Source of the DNA: Bog-473 sp963736525
GTDB taxonomy: Bacteria; Actinomycetota; Acidimicrobiia; Acidimicrobiales; RAAP-2
Assembly: GCA_963736525.1 (NCBI GenBank)
Contig: CAVTPF010000013.1
Coordinates: forward strand, 124,001 to 188,000
Direction: 5' to 3'
DNA length: 64,000 nt
The position numbers and the translations under genes were made by a program. Below, in pieces: positions 23,862-31,656 of this stretch (its first letter is position 1; every line of letters starts with the position of its first letter). The notes beneath the pieces were generated by a model. It did not search any database, was not told the origin of the DNA, and was given only the letters and a program-made list of their open reading frames with translations.

Positions 23862-24639
23862 CGCGGGGTTCCGCCGCTTCGAGCCAGTGACGCACGATGC
23901 GCGACGTCAGGTCAGGCTGGGCGAGGTGCACGGCGTGACCACCCCCGGGCACGAGGGAGGCCACGGCATTCGGTGCGAGGCGGGCCACTCGCAGCGCGTG
24001 CGCCGCGAACCGGGCATCGTCCGTTCCGGCCATGGCGAGAAGGGGGCACGAGAGATCGGAAAGGGCGTCCCACAGTGGCGCCTGGGTGCCGGTCCCGGCC
24101 AGCCGCAGGCTCCATGCGAGGCCCGACGCGCTGTTGCGGAGACGTTCGGAGCGGTCAGCCAGACCCGACGAGGAGATCCGCTCGAACATTGGAGCGCCCA
24201 GCCAGTCCTGAAGGAAACGGTCGACATCGCCAGAAGCCTCGAGGGCGTCCGCCGTTGCTTCGTCGGACACGCGCCGACGCTCGCGATCGGCCGGGTCCTC
24301 CAGGCCGGCGGTGGCGCCGATCAGGACGGCCCGGCCGGGCGCCAGTTCACTCTGCGTCAGCACGTGGAGCGCGACGCGCGCGCCCAGCGAATAGCCGAGC
24401 AGATCACAAGGTTCGTCGCCGATCACCACCCGCACCGACTCCGCGACGAGCGACGCCGTCGCAGGCAGGTCCGCCCGCACCGCACCGGAACCGGCGTGGC
24501 CCGGCAGATCCACGGCGACGAGCGTGCGGACGCCGGCGAGGTGGTTCCCGAAGCGACCCCAGAGGCGCCCCGTCTGGGTGAAGCCGTGCAGAACGACCAA
24601 CGGGGGACCCGAGCCGCGCACTTCGACGTGGAGTGGCAC
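23854..24639 (-). CDS. menH: MenH-like alpha/beta hydrolase (SHCHC synthase candidate)
   Basis: Alpha/beta-hydrolase of 261 residues, probably 2-succinyl-6-hydroxy-2,4-cyclohexadiene-1-carboxylate synthase, the step after MenD. The oxyanion region is VVLHGFTQTG, the nucleophile elbow GYSLGAR (Ser84), the acid region AGTDDARF, and the histidine in GGGHAVH. LHGFTQTG resembles the MenH LHGF(L/T) start. The assignment relies on fold plus location between menA and menD; a generic hydrolase is possible. The GTG at 24639 is backed by a TACGCT -10 box 8 nt upstream, inside the divergent menD start region. Confidence 0.82.
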   Translation of the reverse strand: MPLHVEVRGSGPPLVVLHGFTQTGRLWGRFGNHLAGVRTLVAVDLPGHAGSGAVRADLPATASLVAESVRVVIGDEPCDLLGYSLGARVALHVLTQSELAPGRAVLIGATAGLEDPADRERRRVSDEATADALEASGDVDRFLQDWLGAPMFERISSSGLADRSERLRNSASGLAWSLRLAGTGTQAPLWDALSDLSCPLLAMAGTDDARFAAHALRVARLAPNAVASLVPGGGHAVHLAQPDLTSRIVRHWLEAAEPRVI

Positions 24640-24653
24640 GACGGGTGAGCGTA
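24633..24653 (-). promoter_or_regulatory. menH -10 box inside the first codons of menD
   Basis: Minus-strand TACGCT (24653-24648) is 8 nt from the menH GTG at 24639. It lies within the first codons of menD if menD starts at GTG 24645, so the two divergent genes have essentially no spacer. Confidence 0.5.
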
Positions 24654-26303
24654 CAAGCCACCTTCACTGCCACCCTCGTCGACGAGTGGGTGCGACTCGG
24701 GGTGACCGATGCGGTGATCTGCCCCGGCTCTCGCTCCACGCCGCTGGCGCTGGCGCTGGCCGACCGGCTGCGTGCCCACGTCCGACTTGACGAACGCAGT
24801 GCGGGGTTCTTCGCATTGGGGCTGGCCGCGGCGACCGGCAGACCGACGGTCGTCTGCGTGACCAGTGGGACGGCGGCAGCGGAACTGCACCCGGCGGTGG
24901 TGGAGGCCCATCAGGGTCTTGTTCCGCTCATCGTCTGCACGGCGGACCGTCCACCCGAACTGCACCAAACGGGGGCGTCCCAGACCATCGAACAGGTGGG
25001 ACTCTACGCCAGAGCGACGAGGTGGGAGTCGGTGCCGGGAGTGCCTGCCACGGGTCAGGAAGCGACCTGGAGGCCCCTCGCGGTACGCGCGTTCTGCGAG
25101 TCGCTGCACGGCGCAGCCGGCCCCGGCCCCGTCCACCTCAACCTGGAGTTCCGGGAGCCTCTGACCGGCGCGGCAGGGCCGCTCCCTCCCGGCCCCGGTC
25201 CGCGGGTCGTCATCCCACGGGTCCAGGCTGGCGTGGGCGATCTGGCGGGGCTCCTCGAGGGCCGGGGGATCATCGTGGTGGGCGGCCAGACGCCGGCACC
25301 GGTGGAACGAACCCGCGTCCTGGCGTTGGCGGAAAGGCTGGGTTGGCCCGTGATGGCCGATCCGCGGTCGGGCGGCAGGGTGCCGGGGACCATCGCTGCC
25401 GCCGACGCCATCGTTCGCACCCGCCCCGCGCCCCCACAGACCGTCGTGGTGCTGGGGGCGCCGTGGCTCTCCAAGGCCCTGGGCGAATACGTCGCGGCGG
25501 CCGCCCGCAGCGGGGCCCGAGTCGTGGTGGTCGATCCCTGGAGGCAGTGGGCGGATCCCCTACGGGTGGCGACGGAGTTCCATGTCTGTGACGCCAACAC
25601 GTGGCTGGCCGCCGCCCTCGAGGACGCGTCGCCGTGCGACCCGGAGTGGCTTCGCTCGTGGCACTCGTGGGAAGAGCGGGCGCAATCGGCCATCGACGGC
25701 GTGCTCGGGTCCGATCTGAGCGAGCCTCAGATTGCCCGCGCCGTCCACCGCCATGCGGCCGACACCGGTGCCACGCTCGTGGTGTCGGCCTCCATGCCCA
25801 TCCGAGATCTCGAGTGGTTCGCGCCCCCGCATCCCACGCCCCCCCGGGTGCATGCGAACCGGGGTGCGAACGGAATCGACGGTGTCGTGTCCACGGCGCT
25901 CGGCATCGCCGCCTCGGGTCCGGACCGCCGTACCGTGGCGTTGCTCGGCGACCTCGCCTTCCTGCACGACGTCTCGGGCCTCGTCAACCTGTCGCAGGTT
26001 CCCTGCACGTTCGTGGTGGTCGACAACGGCGGAGGGGGGATCTTCTCGTTCCTTCCGCAGGCATCGTCGCTCGATGCCGACCGGTTCGAAGAGCTCTTCG
26101 GCACGCCGCCAACGAGCGACATCGGTGCGGTCGCGCGCGGGTTCGGTCTGCCGGCCCGCACGGTGACCGCTCTGTCGGAGCTCGAACCGGCACTCCGCGG
26201 GTCGGCGCCCGCGGTGGTCCGGGTGATGGTGCCCGGGCGTTCGCACAACGTCGCCCTCCATGACGAGATCAACGAGGCGGTCCGTCGCGCGCTGACCGAA
26301 TGA
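24645..26303 (+). CDS. menD: 2-succinyl-5-enolpyruvyl-6-hydroxy-3-cyclohexene-1-carboxylate synthase MenD
   Basis: Thiamine-diphosphate enzyme that condenses isochorismate with 2-oxoglutarate, the first committed menaquinone step. The N-terminal half has CPGSRSTPLALAL and DERSAGFFALGLA with the catalytic glutamate region. TSGTAAAELHPAVVEA and PPELHQTGASQTI follow, as in MenD. The C-terminal ThDP motif is GDLAFLHD...VVDNGGGGIFSFLPQ. Length is 552. The GTG at 24645 (MSVQATFTATLVDEW) gives the usual N-terminus; the GTG at 24633 adds four residues and would overlap menH. No promoter could be placed with confidence. The 3' side opens into a degraded region. Confidence 0.93.
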   Translation: MSVQATFTATLVDEWVRLGVTDAVICPGSRSTPLALALADRLRAHVRLDERSAGFFALGLAAATGRPTVVCVTSGTAAAELHPAVVEAHQGLVPLIVCTADRPPELHQTGASQTIEQVGLYARATRWESVPGVPATGQEATWRPLAVRAFCESLHGAAGPGPVHLNLEFREPLTGAAGPLPPGPGPRVVIPRVQAGVGDLAGLLEGRGIIVVGGQTPAPVERTRVLALAERLGWPVMADPRSGGRVPGTIAAADAIVRTRPAPPQTVVVLGAPWLSKALGEYVAAAARSGARVVVVDPWRQWADPLRVATEFHVCDANTWLAAALEDASPCDPEWLRSWHSWEERAQSAIDGVLGSDLSEPQIARAVHRHAADTGATLVVSASMPIRDLEWFAPPHPTPPRVHANRGANGIDGVVSTALGIAASGPDRRTVALLGDLAFLHDVSGLVNLSQVPCTFVVVDNGGGGIFSFLPQASSLDADRFEELFGTPPTSDIGAVARGFGLPARTVTALSELEPALRGSAPAVVRVMVPGRSHNVALHDEINEAVRRALTE

Positions 26304-26523
26304 AGCAGTCCAACGACCCCGCTGACCTGTGCCTCAGTCCCGACGTACGGGAACAGGCTCGGCAAGTCCTTGATATGAGGGAGACGGCCCCGGGGACCAC
26401 TACTTGCAGGTGCCGTACCCGTACCTTCACCTTTCGCAGGCCGGCAGAGCGTCGTCAGGTCTACAACCGTCTTTGGTCCCATGCCGGCGGTGGTCGGCCC
26501 AACCACTGTTGGACGTCGGCTTT
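26304..26523. other. Noncoding stretch after menD
   Basis: 220 bp without a credible gene. A short plus-strand frame (26300-26605) has unlikely composition and overlaps the decayed gene on the other strand. A weak TCCCG/CGGGA hairpin near 26337-26351 could be a menD terminator. Confidence 0.4.
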
Positions 26524-27005
26524 TCAGTTCGACACGGTGATCGTGATGCCTGGACTGGTGCCGCTGACCTCACCCCCGTACGAGGCGACGCTCTGCAGGG
26601 TGTAGGTACCGTTTTGCGCCGTCGTGGTGTTCCAGCTTGCGGTCCATCCGTAGATGGTGGCCTTGGCGCCGTTGGACGGCAGCATGACAGCGGTCGTCGG
26701 GGGTGGCAGCACCCACGCATAGAGGTGGGTTTCCAAACCGAGCGCGAAGGAGCTGTCGGTGACGTAGACCTTGCCATTGGCGATCGCGGGCGAGCCGGTG
26801 AGGACCCCACTTGCCACCCCCGTCCACAAGGGATTGCACACAGTGGGCGTGCCCGAGCAGTCGATTTTTCCGTTGGTGTCGAACGCCATGAAATCAAAAC
26901 CACTGCTCGATGAGCCGCAGGACGAGCCAATGAACACCAGCCCGTTGGCCACAGAGGGCGAGGCGCCAGTGACGCAGACGTTGTAGGTCCAGAGCGGCGC
27001 GCGTT
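26524..27005 (-). pseudogene. Remnant of a secreted PQQ-like beta-propeller/Ig-like repeat protein
   Basis: Only the 3' end of a gene survives. The reading frame shows propeller-blade segments (ASPSVANGLVFIGSSCG, AIANGKVYVTDSSFALG) and then a C-terminal Ig-like module ending GTSPGITITVSN. The module starts LPSNGA but jumps straight to ATIYGWTASWNTTT, missing several dozen residues normally found between, so there is an internal deletion as well as loss of the whole 5' part. No start codon, signal peptide or ribosome-binding site precedes it. The frame abuts the stop of the carotenoid oxygenase gene. Composition (many Ser/Thr/Asn) is unlike its neighbours, suggesting a laterally acquired cell-surface protein gene now decaying. 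Confidence 0.65.
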
Positions 27006-27035
27006 CGAGGCCAGCGCCTTGACGACCCTTGTACC

Positions 27036-28382
27036 TCAGCGATATCGATCGGCGGAGACCCACTCCCCGTGGCTGCGCAGAGGGAGTCGCTCGGGGAGGT
27101 GAATGACCGCCTCCGGCCCACGTCGTGCCATCGACGACGCGTCGAGCACATAGAGATCGCTCCCGGTGGCGTTGGCATCGTTGACCACGGCGAGCAGCCA
27201 ACCCTCGTCGTCGCTGCGGCCGTCGACGGCGCGCACGAATATCGGTTCACCGACCTCGCGCCCCGGGCCGGGGTTCCAGGCGGTCGCCTCCTGGCGGATC
27301 AGGTCGAACTGCAGGAGTCCGGCCGGGCGGCCATGGGCCTCGGACCCGCCCGAGCCGCCCAGGCCGCCCGGGTCGCCCCAGCGCATCTCGATGCAGTAGC
27401 CGTACCGGAAGGCGACACCCTCGCACGCCGCGTCCCGCCGCGGGTACTCGACACAGCGGTCGTCGACCTGGGTGCGCTCGAGCCGCTCACCCGCAATGCG
27501 CCACCGCTCGAGCACCGCCAGGCTCCCCCCGATTGCGCTGAGACCGACGCCAGCCGGACCGACGACCGATGCCGACACGTCGATCGGTTGTCCCACCTCG
27601 GGCGCGGCATAGCGGCAGACGTACAGCACGATCGCGCCGTCGTCATCGGCGCCGCCCGCCCCACCCTCCTCCTCCCATGCACCCAGCACATGCGTCACGA
27701 GGCAGGGGTCGAGCCGGATCCACCGCACCCCGGTCCCGTCACCGCCCCGCTCGACGAGACCCAGCCAGCCCTCCGTACCCGGGAGCCACCCGAATGGCAC
27801 GGCGTTCCCAGCCAGATTCGGCACACGCGTCGTCGGGGACTCGATGAAGGCCACGTGACGGGCCGTCACCCCGACGTCGTGCTGCCACGTCGCCCGCTCC
27901 AGTTCGACGGACTGCACGGTGCGCAACGCACCCGTGGCTTCCCATTCCCCGATGCGCAACCGAACGCCCTCCGAGGCGCCCTCCCCACCGGAGGCAGCCT
28001 CCTCGTCCACGGCGAACAGCACGCGGGCGCCATCGGCGGCGACACGGTGCACATGTGACGCGATCGGCACGGTCAGACCCCCGCCAAACTCCTCCGGCTC
28101 GAGAAACCGGGAGTATTGCGAGGGGAGACCGGTCTCGGGCAACGCCAACACCGAGCCGGCGTGCCAGAACACCCCGGCGTCGGCCGGACTCTCTCGACGT
28201 AGAAACGAGACGGCGGCGCCGTCGCGCAACTCCACCGCGTGGAGCACGCCTTCCGGCTGGGCCCCGTTGCCGTCATCGCCCTCCATCCGCCGCCGCGGTC
28301 CGACCCGGAAGAGCGTCCCTTGCAGGTCGGGGGGCAACGAGCCCTCCATCGGAAACGACGGCCCCTGCTCGAATCCGATCAC
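27036..28382 (-). CDS. Carotenoid cleavage oxygenase family protein
   Basis: Non-haem iron dioxygenase of the RPE65/carotenoid oxygenase family (448 residues), a seven-bladed propeller with Fe(II) held by four histidines. Candidate ligands are in SHVHRVAADGARVLF, WQHDVGVTARHVAF, CLVTHVLGAWEE and the C-terminal LPLRSHGEWV. The N-terminal LPPDLQGTLFRVGP is the family signature. The substrate (carotenoid, stilbene or other) is not predictable. The GTG at 28382 overlaps the stop of a possible 9-codon upstream frame. It is divergent from tyrS and unrelated to neighbouring housekeeping genes, so it probably belongs to the accessory DNA here. Confidence 0.85.
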   Translation of the reverse strand: MIGFEQGPSFPMEGSLPPDLQGTLFRVGPRRRMEGDDGNGAQPEGVLHAVELRDGAAVSFLRRESPADAGVFWHAGSVLALPETGLPSQYSRFLEPEEFGGGLTVPIASHVHRVAADGARVLFAVDEEAASGGEGASEGVRLRIGEWEATGALRTVQSVELERATWQHDVGVTARHVAFIESPTTRVPNLAGNAVPFGWLPGTEGWLGLVERGGDGTGVRWIRLDPCLVTHVLGAWEEEGGAGGADDDGAIVLYVCRYAAPEVGQPIDVSASVVGPAGVGLSAIGGSLAVLERWRIAGERLERTQVDDRCVEYPRRDAACEGVAFRYGYCIEMRWGDPGGLGGSGGSEAHGRPAGLLQFDLIRQEATAWNPGPGREVGEPIFVRAVDGRSDDEGWLLAVVNDANATGSDLYVLDASSMARRGPEAVIHLPERLPLRSHGEWVSADRYR

Positions 28383-28408
28383 CCGACCACCCCGACCACC
28401 TCGACCAT
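28379..28408 (-). other. Possible 9-codon upstream ORF coupled to the carotenoid oxygenase gene
   Basis: ATG at 28408 opens a frame encoding MVEVVGVVG whose TGA overlaps the oxygenase GTG as GTGA. A TAGGTT hexamer on the minus strand at 28424-28419 is 10 nt upstream, so a transcript could start at or near this ATG. Coding is not proven; the frame is repetitive (GGTGGTCGG units). Confidence 0.3.
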
Positions 28409-28447
28409 GCGACCGATCAACCTACTGGCGTATGGCAAAGTCGCGGC

Positions 28448-29713
28448 ATGCCCACGCTCTCGGAGGACCTCGCCTTTCGCGGCCTGATCCACCAGATGAC
28501 CGACCCCGACCTCCCGAAGCGGATCGACCAGCCGGGACTCACGGTCTACGCCGGCTTCGACCCGTCGGCGGACAGCCTGCACGTGGGCAACCTGATGCAG
28601 CTCTGCACGCTCCGGCGGTTCCAAGACGCCGGCCACCGGCCCATCTCGCTCGCGGGTGGGGGCACGGGCATGATCGGCGATCCTGGTGGCAAGCAGGACG
28701 AGCGCCAGCTCCTCGACCTGCAGACGATCGAGGGCTACCTGGAGCGCATCCGTCCCCAGCTCGGCCAGTTCCTCGACCTCGACCACGCCCTGCTCCTCAA
28801 CAACTCCGACTGGCTGGGTCGGCTCACCACGCTCGAGTACCTCCGAGATGTGGGCAAGCACTTCACCGTGAACCAGATGGTGGCCAAGGAGTCCGTCAAG
28901 ACCCGTTTCGAGCGACCGGATCAGGGGATCTCCTACACCGAGTTCAGCTACATGCTCCTGCAGGCGTACGACTTCCTGCGCCTGCACCTCGACCACGGCT
29001 GCGACCTGCAGTTCGGCGGCAGCGACCAGTGGGGCAACATCACGATGGGCGTCGACTTCGTCCGCAAGGTGTGCGGCGACGAGGTCTGGGGATTTACGAC
29101 GCCGCTCATCCTGAGGCCCGACGGGACGAAGTACGGGAAGACCGAGTCCGGGACCGTCTGGCTCGACCCGAGGCGGACGAGCCCGTTCGCCATGTACCAG
29201 TTCTTCGTCAACACGCCCGACGAGCAGGTGGGCGAGCTCCTCCGGTACCTGACGTTCCTCGACCGGGCCGAGATCGAGGCACTCGACGCCGAGACGGCGC
29301 AGCACGCCCAGCGGCGTGCTGCGCCGAAGGCGCTGGCGCGCGCGGTCGTCGGAATGGTGCACGGCGAAGCCGAGGTGGCCAAGTGCGAGGAAGCGTCCTC
29401 GGCCCTCTTCAGCGAGGAGATCGCCGGGCTCAGCGAGGAGATGCTGCTCGCCGTCACCGAGGATGCGCCGACCACGTCGGTATCCCGCGGTGAGATCCTC
29501 GGGGGCCTGACGCTCGTCGACGCACTGGAGCGCACCGGACTGGCCAAGTCGAAGGGCGACGCACGGCGGACCATCGACCAGGGTGGTGCCTACGTCAACA
29601 ACGTCCGGCAGACCGACGCCGGCCGGACGCTCGGCCCGGCCGACCTGCTGCACGACCGCTACGTGGTCCTCCGCAAGGGGCCGCGGGGGGTCCACATCAT
29701 CGACGCCGCATGA
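28448..29713 (+). CDS. tyrS: Tyrosyl-tRNA synthetase
   Basis: Class Ic aminoacyl-tRNA synthetase charging tRNA-Tyr. The HIGH-type motif is HVGN (45-48). Tyrosine-recognition residues are in YAGFDPSADSLHVG and SYTEFSYMLLQAYD. FGGSDQWGNI is typical, and the KMSKS-type loop reads KYGKTESG (~230). A C-terminal S4 RNA-binding domain (LVDALERTGLAKSKGDARR) completes the bacterial TyrRS architecture. Length is 421. The ATG at 28448 is the first methionine consistent with the family; the upstream open frame overlaps the divergent gene. No T-box leader is visible. The stop overlaps the lipoprotein start (ATGA). Confidence 0.97.
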   Translation: MPTLSEDLAFRGLIHQMTDPDLPKRIDQPGLTVYAGFDPSADSLHVGNLMQLCTLRRFQDAGHRPISLAGGGTGMIGDPGGKQDERQLLDLQTIEGYLERIRPQLGQFLDLDHALLLNNSDWLGRLTTLEYLRDVGKHFTVNQMVAKESVKTRFERPDQGISYTEFSYMLLQAYDFLRLHLDHGCDLQFGGSDQWGNITMGVDFVRKVCGDEVWGFTTPLILRPDGTKYGKTESGTVWLDPRRTSPFAMYQFFVNTPDEQVGELLRYLTFLDRAEIEALDAETAQHAQRRAAPKALARAVVGMVHGEAEVAKCEEASSALFSEEIAGLSEEMLLAVTEDAPTTSVSRGEILGGLTLVDALERTGLAKSKGDARRTIDQGGAYVNNVRQTDAGRTLGPADLLHDRYVVLRKGPRGVHIIDAA

Positions 29714-30222
29714 GGCGGAGGCGCCCGGCACTGGTCCCGATCCTCGTCCTCCTGACCGGTTCTGCTCTCCTCCTCAGCTCCTGTGCCGGCGCGGATCAGG
29801 AGGGCTCGCCCGCCCACCGCATGTCCGTCTGGGCCAGCGGGACGAGCCTGGGGGAGGACATCGGCACGCTCATCGCTGACAACGCACGGGTGCCCAAGGA
29901 TGTACCGAACGGCACCGGCGCCGTGCACGCCGCGTGCAGCACGCTCCTCAACGATGCGGAGATGGCCAACACGGAGCTGCCCTCGCCCGACCCGGAGGTC
30001 ACCGACCTGCTCACCGAGGCCTACGGGCTCGAGGGTGACGCCGCCAACGAGTGCTACGACGCCGGCGCAACCAACACGAAGTTGCTCCTCCAGTCGGAGC
30101 GCAACGGCATCAAGGCGGAGGCGCTCTACAACGAGGTACTCCAGCGCATCCGGCAGATCGACGGCAAGGTGGTGTCCACGACCACGACCACCGACAACTC
30201 GACCGGCGGCATCTTCGGGTGA
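29710..30222 (+). CDS. Putative lipoprotein of unknown function
   Basis: 170-residue protein with a basic N-terminus (MRRRRP), hydrophobic core (LVPILVLLTGSALLL) and lipobox LSSC with Cys25 as the lipidated residue, so a likely outer-face lipoprotein and LspA substrate. The mature part is acidic and helical, with two cysteines (HAACSTLL, NECYDAG) that could form a disulfide. It ends in a Thr-rich stretch (STTTTTDNSTG). No known domain is recognised. The ATG overlaps the tyrS stop and its stop overlaps the flavin reductase start (GTGA), so the three genes are probably one transcript. Confidence 0.8.
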   Translation: MRRRRPALVPILVLLTGSALLLSSCAGADQEGSPAHRMSVWASGTSLGEDIGTLIADNARVPKDVPNGTGAVHAACSTLLNDAEMANTELPSPDPEVTDLLTEAYGLEGDAANECYDAGATNTKLLLQSERNGIKAEALYNEVLQRIRQIDGKVVSTTTTTDNSTGGIFG

Positions 30223-30740
30223 GCGCGCCGGGGAGCCCCGACGAGTTCGACCGCCACCGCCGGCGCGTCCTGTGGGCCCTTCCGACGGGCCTCTACCTCG
30301 TCGGGAGTCGCCACGGCGAAGAGGTCAATCTGATGACCGCCAACCTCGTCGTGCAGGTCTGCACGGAGCCCACGCTCGTGGCGGTGGCGGTCGAGCGTGA
30401 CTCGGTCACCGCGCGCCTGGTGGGCGAGGGACGCGCGTTCAGTATCTCGCTGCTCGCCCGGGCCGACCGGGACGTGATCCGTCGTTTCGTCAAGCCCGTG
30501 ATCGACATGGACCGGGCCCCTGACGGGGCCGTCCTCGCCATGTCGGGCCACCCCGTCGCCGAGGTCGGGCCCGATCGGCTCCCCGTTCTCGCGTCGGCCG
30601 CCGGCTACCTGGCCTGCACGTTGTACCGGGCCGAGCAGCTCGGGAGCCACGTGCTGTGCATCGGCGAGGTCATCGACGTCGGGGGAGAGCCCACGGAGGT
30701 GCTCCGCATGGAGGACACCCGCATGCACTACGGCGGCTGA
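30219..30740 (+). CDS. Flavin reductase-like FMN-binding domain protein
   Basis: 173-residue split-barrel flavoprotein of the flavin reductase family, reducing FMN/FAD with NAD(P)H or acting as the reductase partner of a monooxygenase. The family core is LPTGLYLVGSRHGEEVNLMT (FMN phosphate loop), LVAVAVERDSVTARLV, FSISLLAR and the C-terminal SHVLCIGEVIDV. The GTG at 30219 overlaps the lipoprotein stop. A monooxygenase partner is not present in the window. A perfect GC hairpin follows the stop and separates it from a convergent small gene. Confidence 0.85.
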   Translation: MSAPGSPDEFDRHRRRVLWALPTGLYLVGSRHGEEVNLMTANLVVQVCTEPTLVAVAVERDSVTARLVGEGRAFSISLLARADRDVIRRFVKPVIDMDRAPDGAVLAMSGHPVAEVGPDRLPVLASAAGYLACTLYRAEQLGSHVLCIGEVIDVGGEPTEVLRMEDTRMHYGG

Positions 30741-30755
30741 GCCCGGGAACAGGAT

Positions 30756-30771
30756 GCCGTCAGCCGACGGC
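30756..30771. terminator. GC hairpin between convergent genes
   Basis: GCCGTC and GACGGC form a perfect 6-bp stem with loop AGCC between the stops at 30740 and 30774. It has no U-tract. Confidence 0.45.
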
Positions 30772-30773
30772 GC

Positions 30774-31007
30774 TCATCCCTCCGCAGCCGCGTCGCGCGG
30801 CCGCAGGTCGATGCGCAGCGTCAGGATCCCCTCGACGAGCTCCGCCTCGGCGTCGCCGATCATCGCGAAGTCGGCGTAGTCCCGCTGCGCCTGCTCGCGG
30901 AATCGTTGCCGCTCCGGCCCCTCGATCGGTGGCATACCCCGCGTGCGGACGGCCTCGGCCCGCTCTCGGAAGCGCACAACCATCTCCTGAGGGTCGAAGG
31001 CGGGCAC
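30774..31007 (-). CDS. Small conserved-looking protein of unknown function
   Basis: 77-residue acidic/basic helical protein. It has no signal peptide, membrane segment or cysteine. Segments FDPQEMVVRFRERAEAVR and RFREQAQRDYADFAMIGDAE suggest a helical hairpin, then a strand-like LVEGILTLRIDLR. The GTG at 31007 is preferred over a longer frame because TACGCT lies 7 nt upstream. It is divergent from a broken NTF2-like gene. I do not recognise the family. Confidence 0.62.
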   Translation of the reverse strand: MPAFDPQEMVVRFRERAEAVRTRGMPPIEGPERQRFREQAQRDYADFAMIGDAEAELVEGILTLRIDLRPRDAAAEG

Positions 31008-31014
31008 GGCGGTC

Positions 31015-31020
31015 AGCGTA
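31015..31020 (-). promoter_or_regulatory. Leaderless -10 box of the 77-residue protein
   Basis: TACGCT on the minus strand is 7 nt before the GTG at 31007. On the plus strand the next bases read TAGATG (31019-31024), so a divergent -10 for the broken gene may overlap it. Confidence 0.5.
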
Positions 31021-31039
31021 GATGTTTGAACGGGCGCAC

Positions 31040-31314
31040 ATGAGCGCCGGCGAGCCACCACTCCGCCCCGGGCCCGCGTTCACCGCGGCCGCCATCGCCG
31101 ACCGGGTCCGCGACGCCCTCGATGCCGGCGATCCCGAGCAGATCGGTGCCCTCCTCAGCCCCGACGTGCACTGGGGGCCGCCGGGGAGTCGGTGGGCCTC
31201 CGGCTCCCCGGCGGCCAGCAGCGCTGGCAGGTCCTGAGGGTCGGCCCCGACGGCGTGAACGACATCCGGGGTTTCGAGAACCGGGTGAGCGCCATCGGGT
31301 ACCTGAGCCCCTGA
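31040..31314 (+). pseudogene. Broken NTF2/SnoaL-like protein gene
   Basis: The first frame reads MSAGEPPLRPGPAFTAAAIA...LLSPDVHWGPPG and then runs into a stop at 31235-31237. The end of the same protein continues in another frame from about 31180 (ESVGLRLPGGQQRWQVLRVG, DGVNDIRGFENR) to the TGA at 31314. Intact NTF2-like proteins have roughly 40-50 residues between these two parts, including the middle strands of the cone. The simplest explanation is an internal deletion that also shifted the frame. It is a likely non-functional remnant unless the DNA contains a sequencing error. Confidence 0.6.
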
Positions 31315-31325
31315 CCTGGGTCAGG

Positions 31326-31342
31326 GCGGGCTCATGACCCGC
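31326..31342 (+). terminator. Hairpin after the broken NTF2-like gene
   Basis: GCGGG/CCCGC stem of 5 bp with a 7-nt loop, 12 bp after the stop. It has no U-tract and is a weak candidate. Confidence 0.25.
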
Positions 31343-31436
31343 AGCCACTACACTGGACCGGCGGCCGACCTGCCCCGTGTGGGCGGGCGGTGGCGCGGGA
31401 CGCGCAGGTGCGGACCGGGTTTGACAAGGAGTTCTC

Positions 31437-31643
31437 GTGAAAAAGGGACGCCATCGGCGCTTCGAGGAAGCGCGCAGCCTCAAGCGGTCTTCGACAGAGT
31501 CCACCGGACGGTGCCCCGAGTGCGGGGCTGAGCCGGACGACGTCCACGCGTCGTGGTGCCTTGCGGAAGAGGACAAGTACGACCGCATCCTCGGGTCGAT
31601 GCCGGCGCCCTCCTACTCGGACGACGATCCGCTCAACGACTGA
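31437..31643 (+). CDS. Small zinc-knuckle-like protein
   Basis: 68-residue protein. A basic N-terminus (MKKGRHRRFEEARSLKR) is followed by CPECGAEPDDVHASWC, a CxxC...HxxxC arrangement that could bind one zinc ion, then an acidic tail ending SDDDPLND. The GTG at 31437 has AAGGAG about 5 nt upstream. A TACACT at 31349-31354 may be its -10, giving a leader of about 75 nt. The function is unknown; such small zinc ribbons often accompany nucleic-acid or ribosome-associated proteins. It converges on a cysteine-rich protein gene across a perfect hairpin. Confidence 0.68.
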   Translation: MKKGRHRRFEEARSLKRSSTESTGRCPECGAEPDDVHASWCLAEEDKYDRILGSMPAPSYSDDDPLND

Positions 31644-31656
31644 CGCCCCGCTCTGA

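Noticed and set aside
26300..26605. Plus-strand frame of 101 codons after menD
   Set aside because: Starts by overlapping the menD stop but has unlikely composition and runs over the decayed minus-strand gene; no ribosome-binding site.
28383..28447. T-box leader for tyrS
   Set aside because: Only 65 bp lie upstream before the divergent gene; no specifier loop or T-box sequence.
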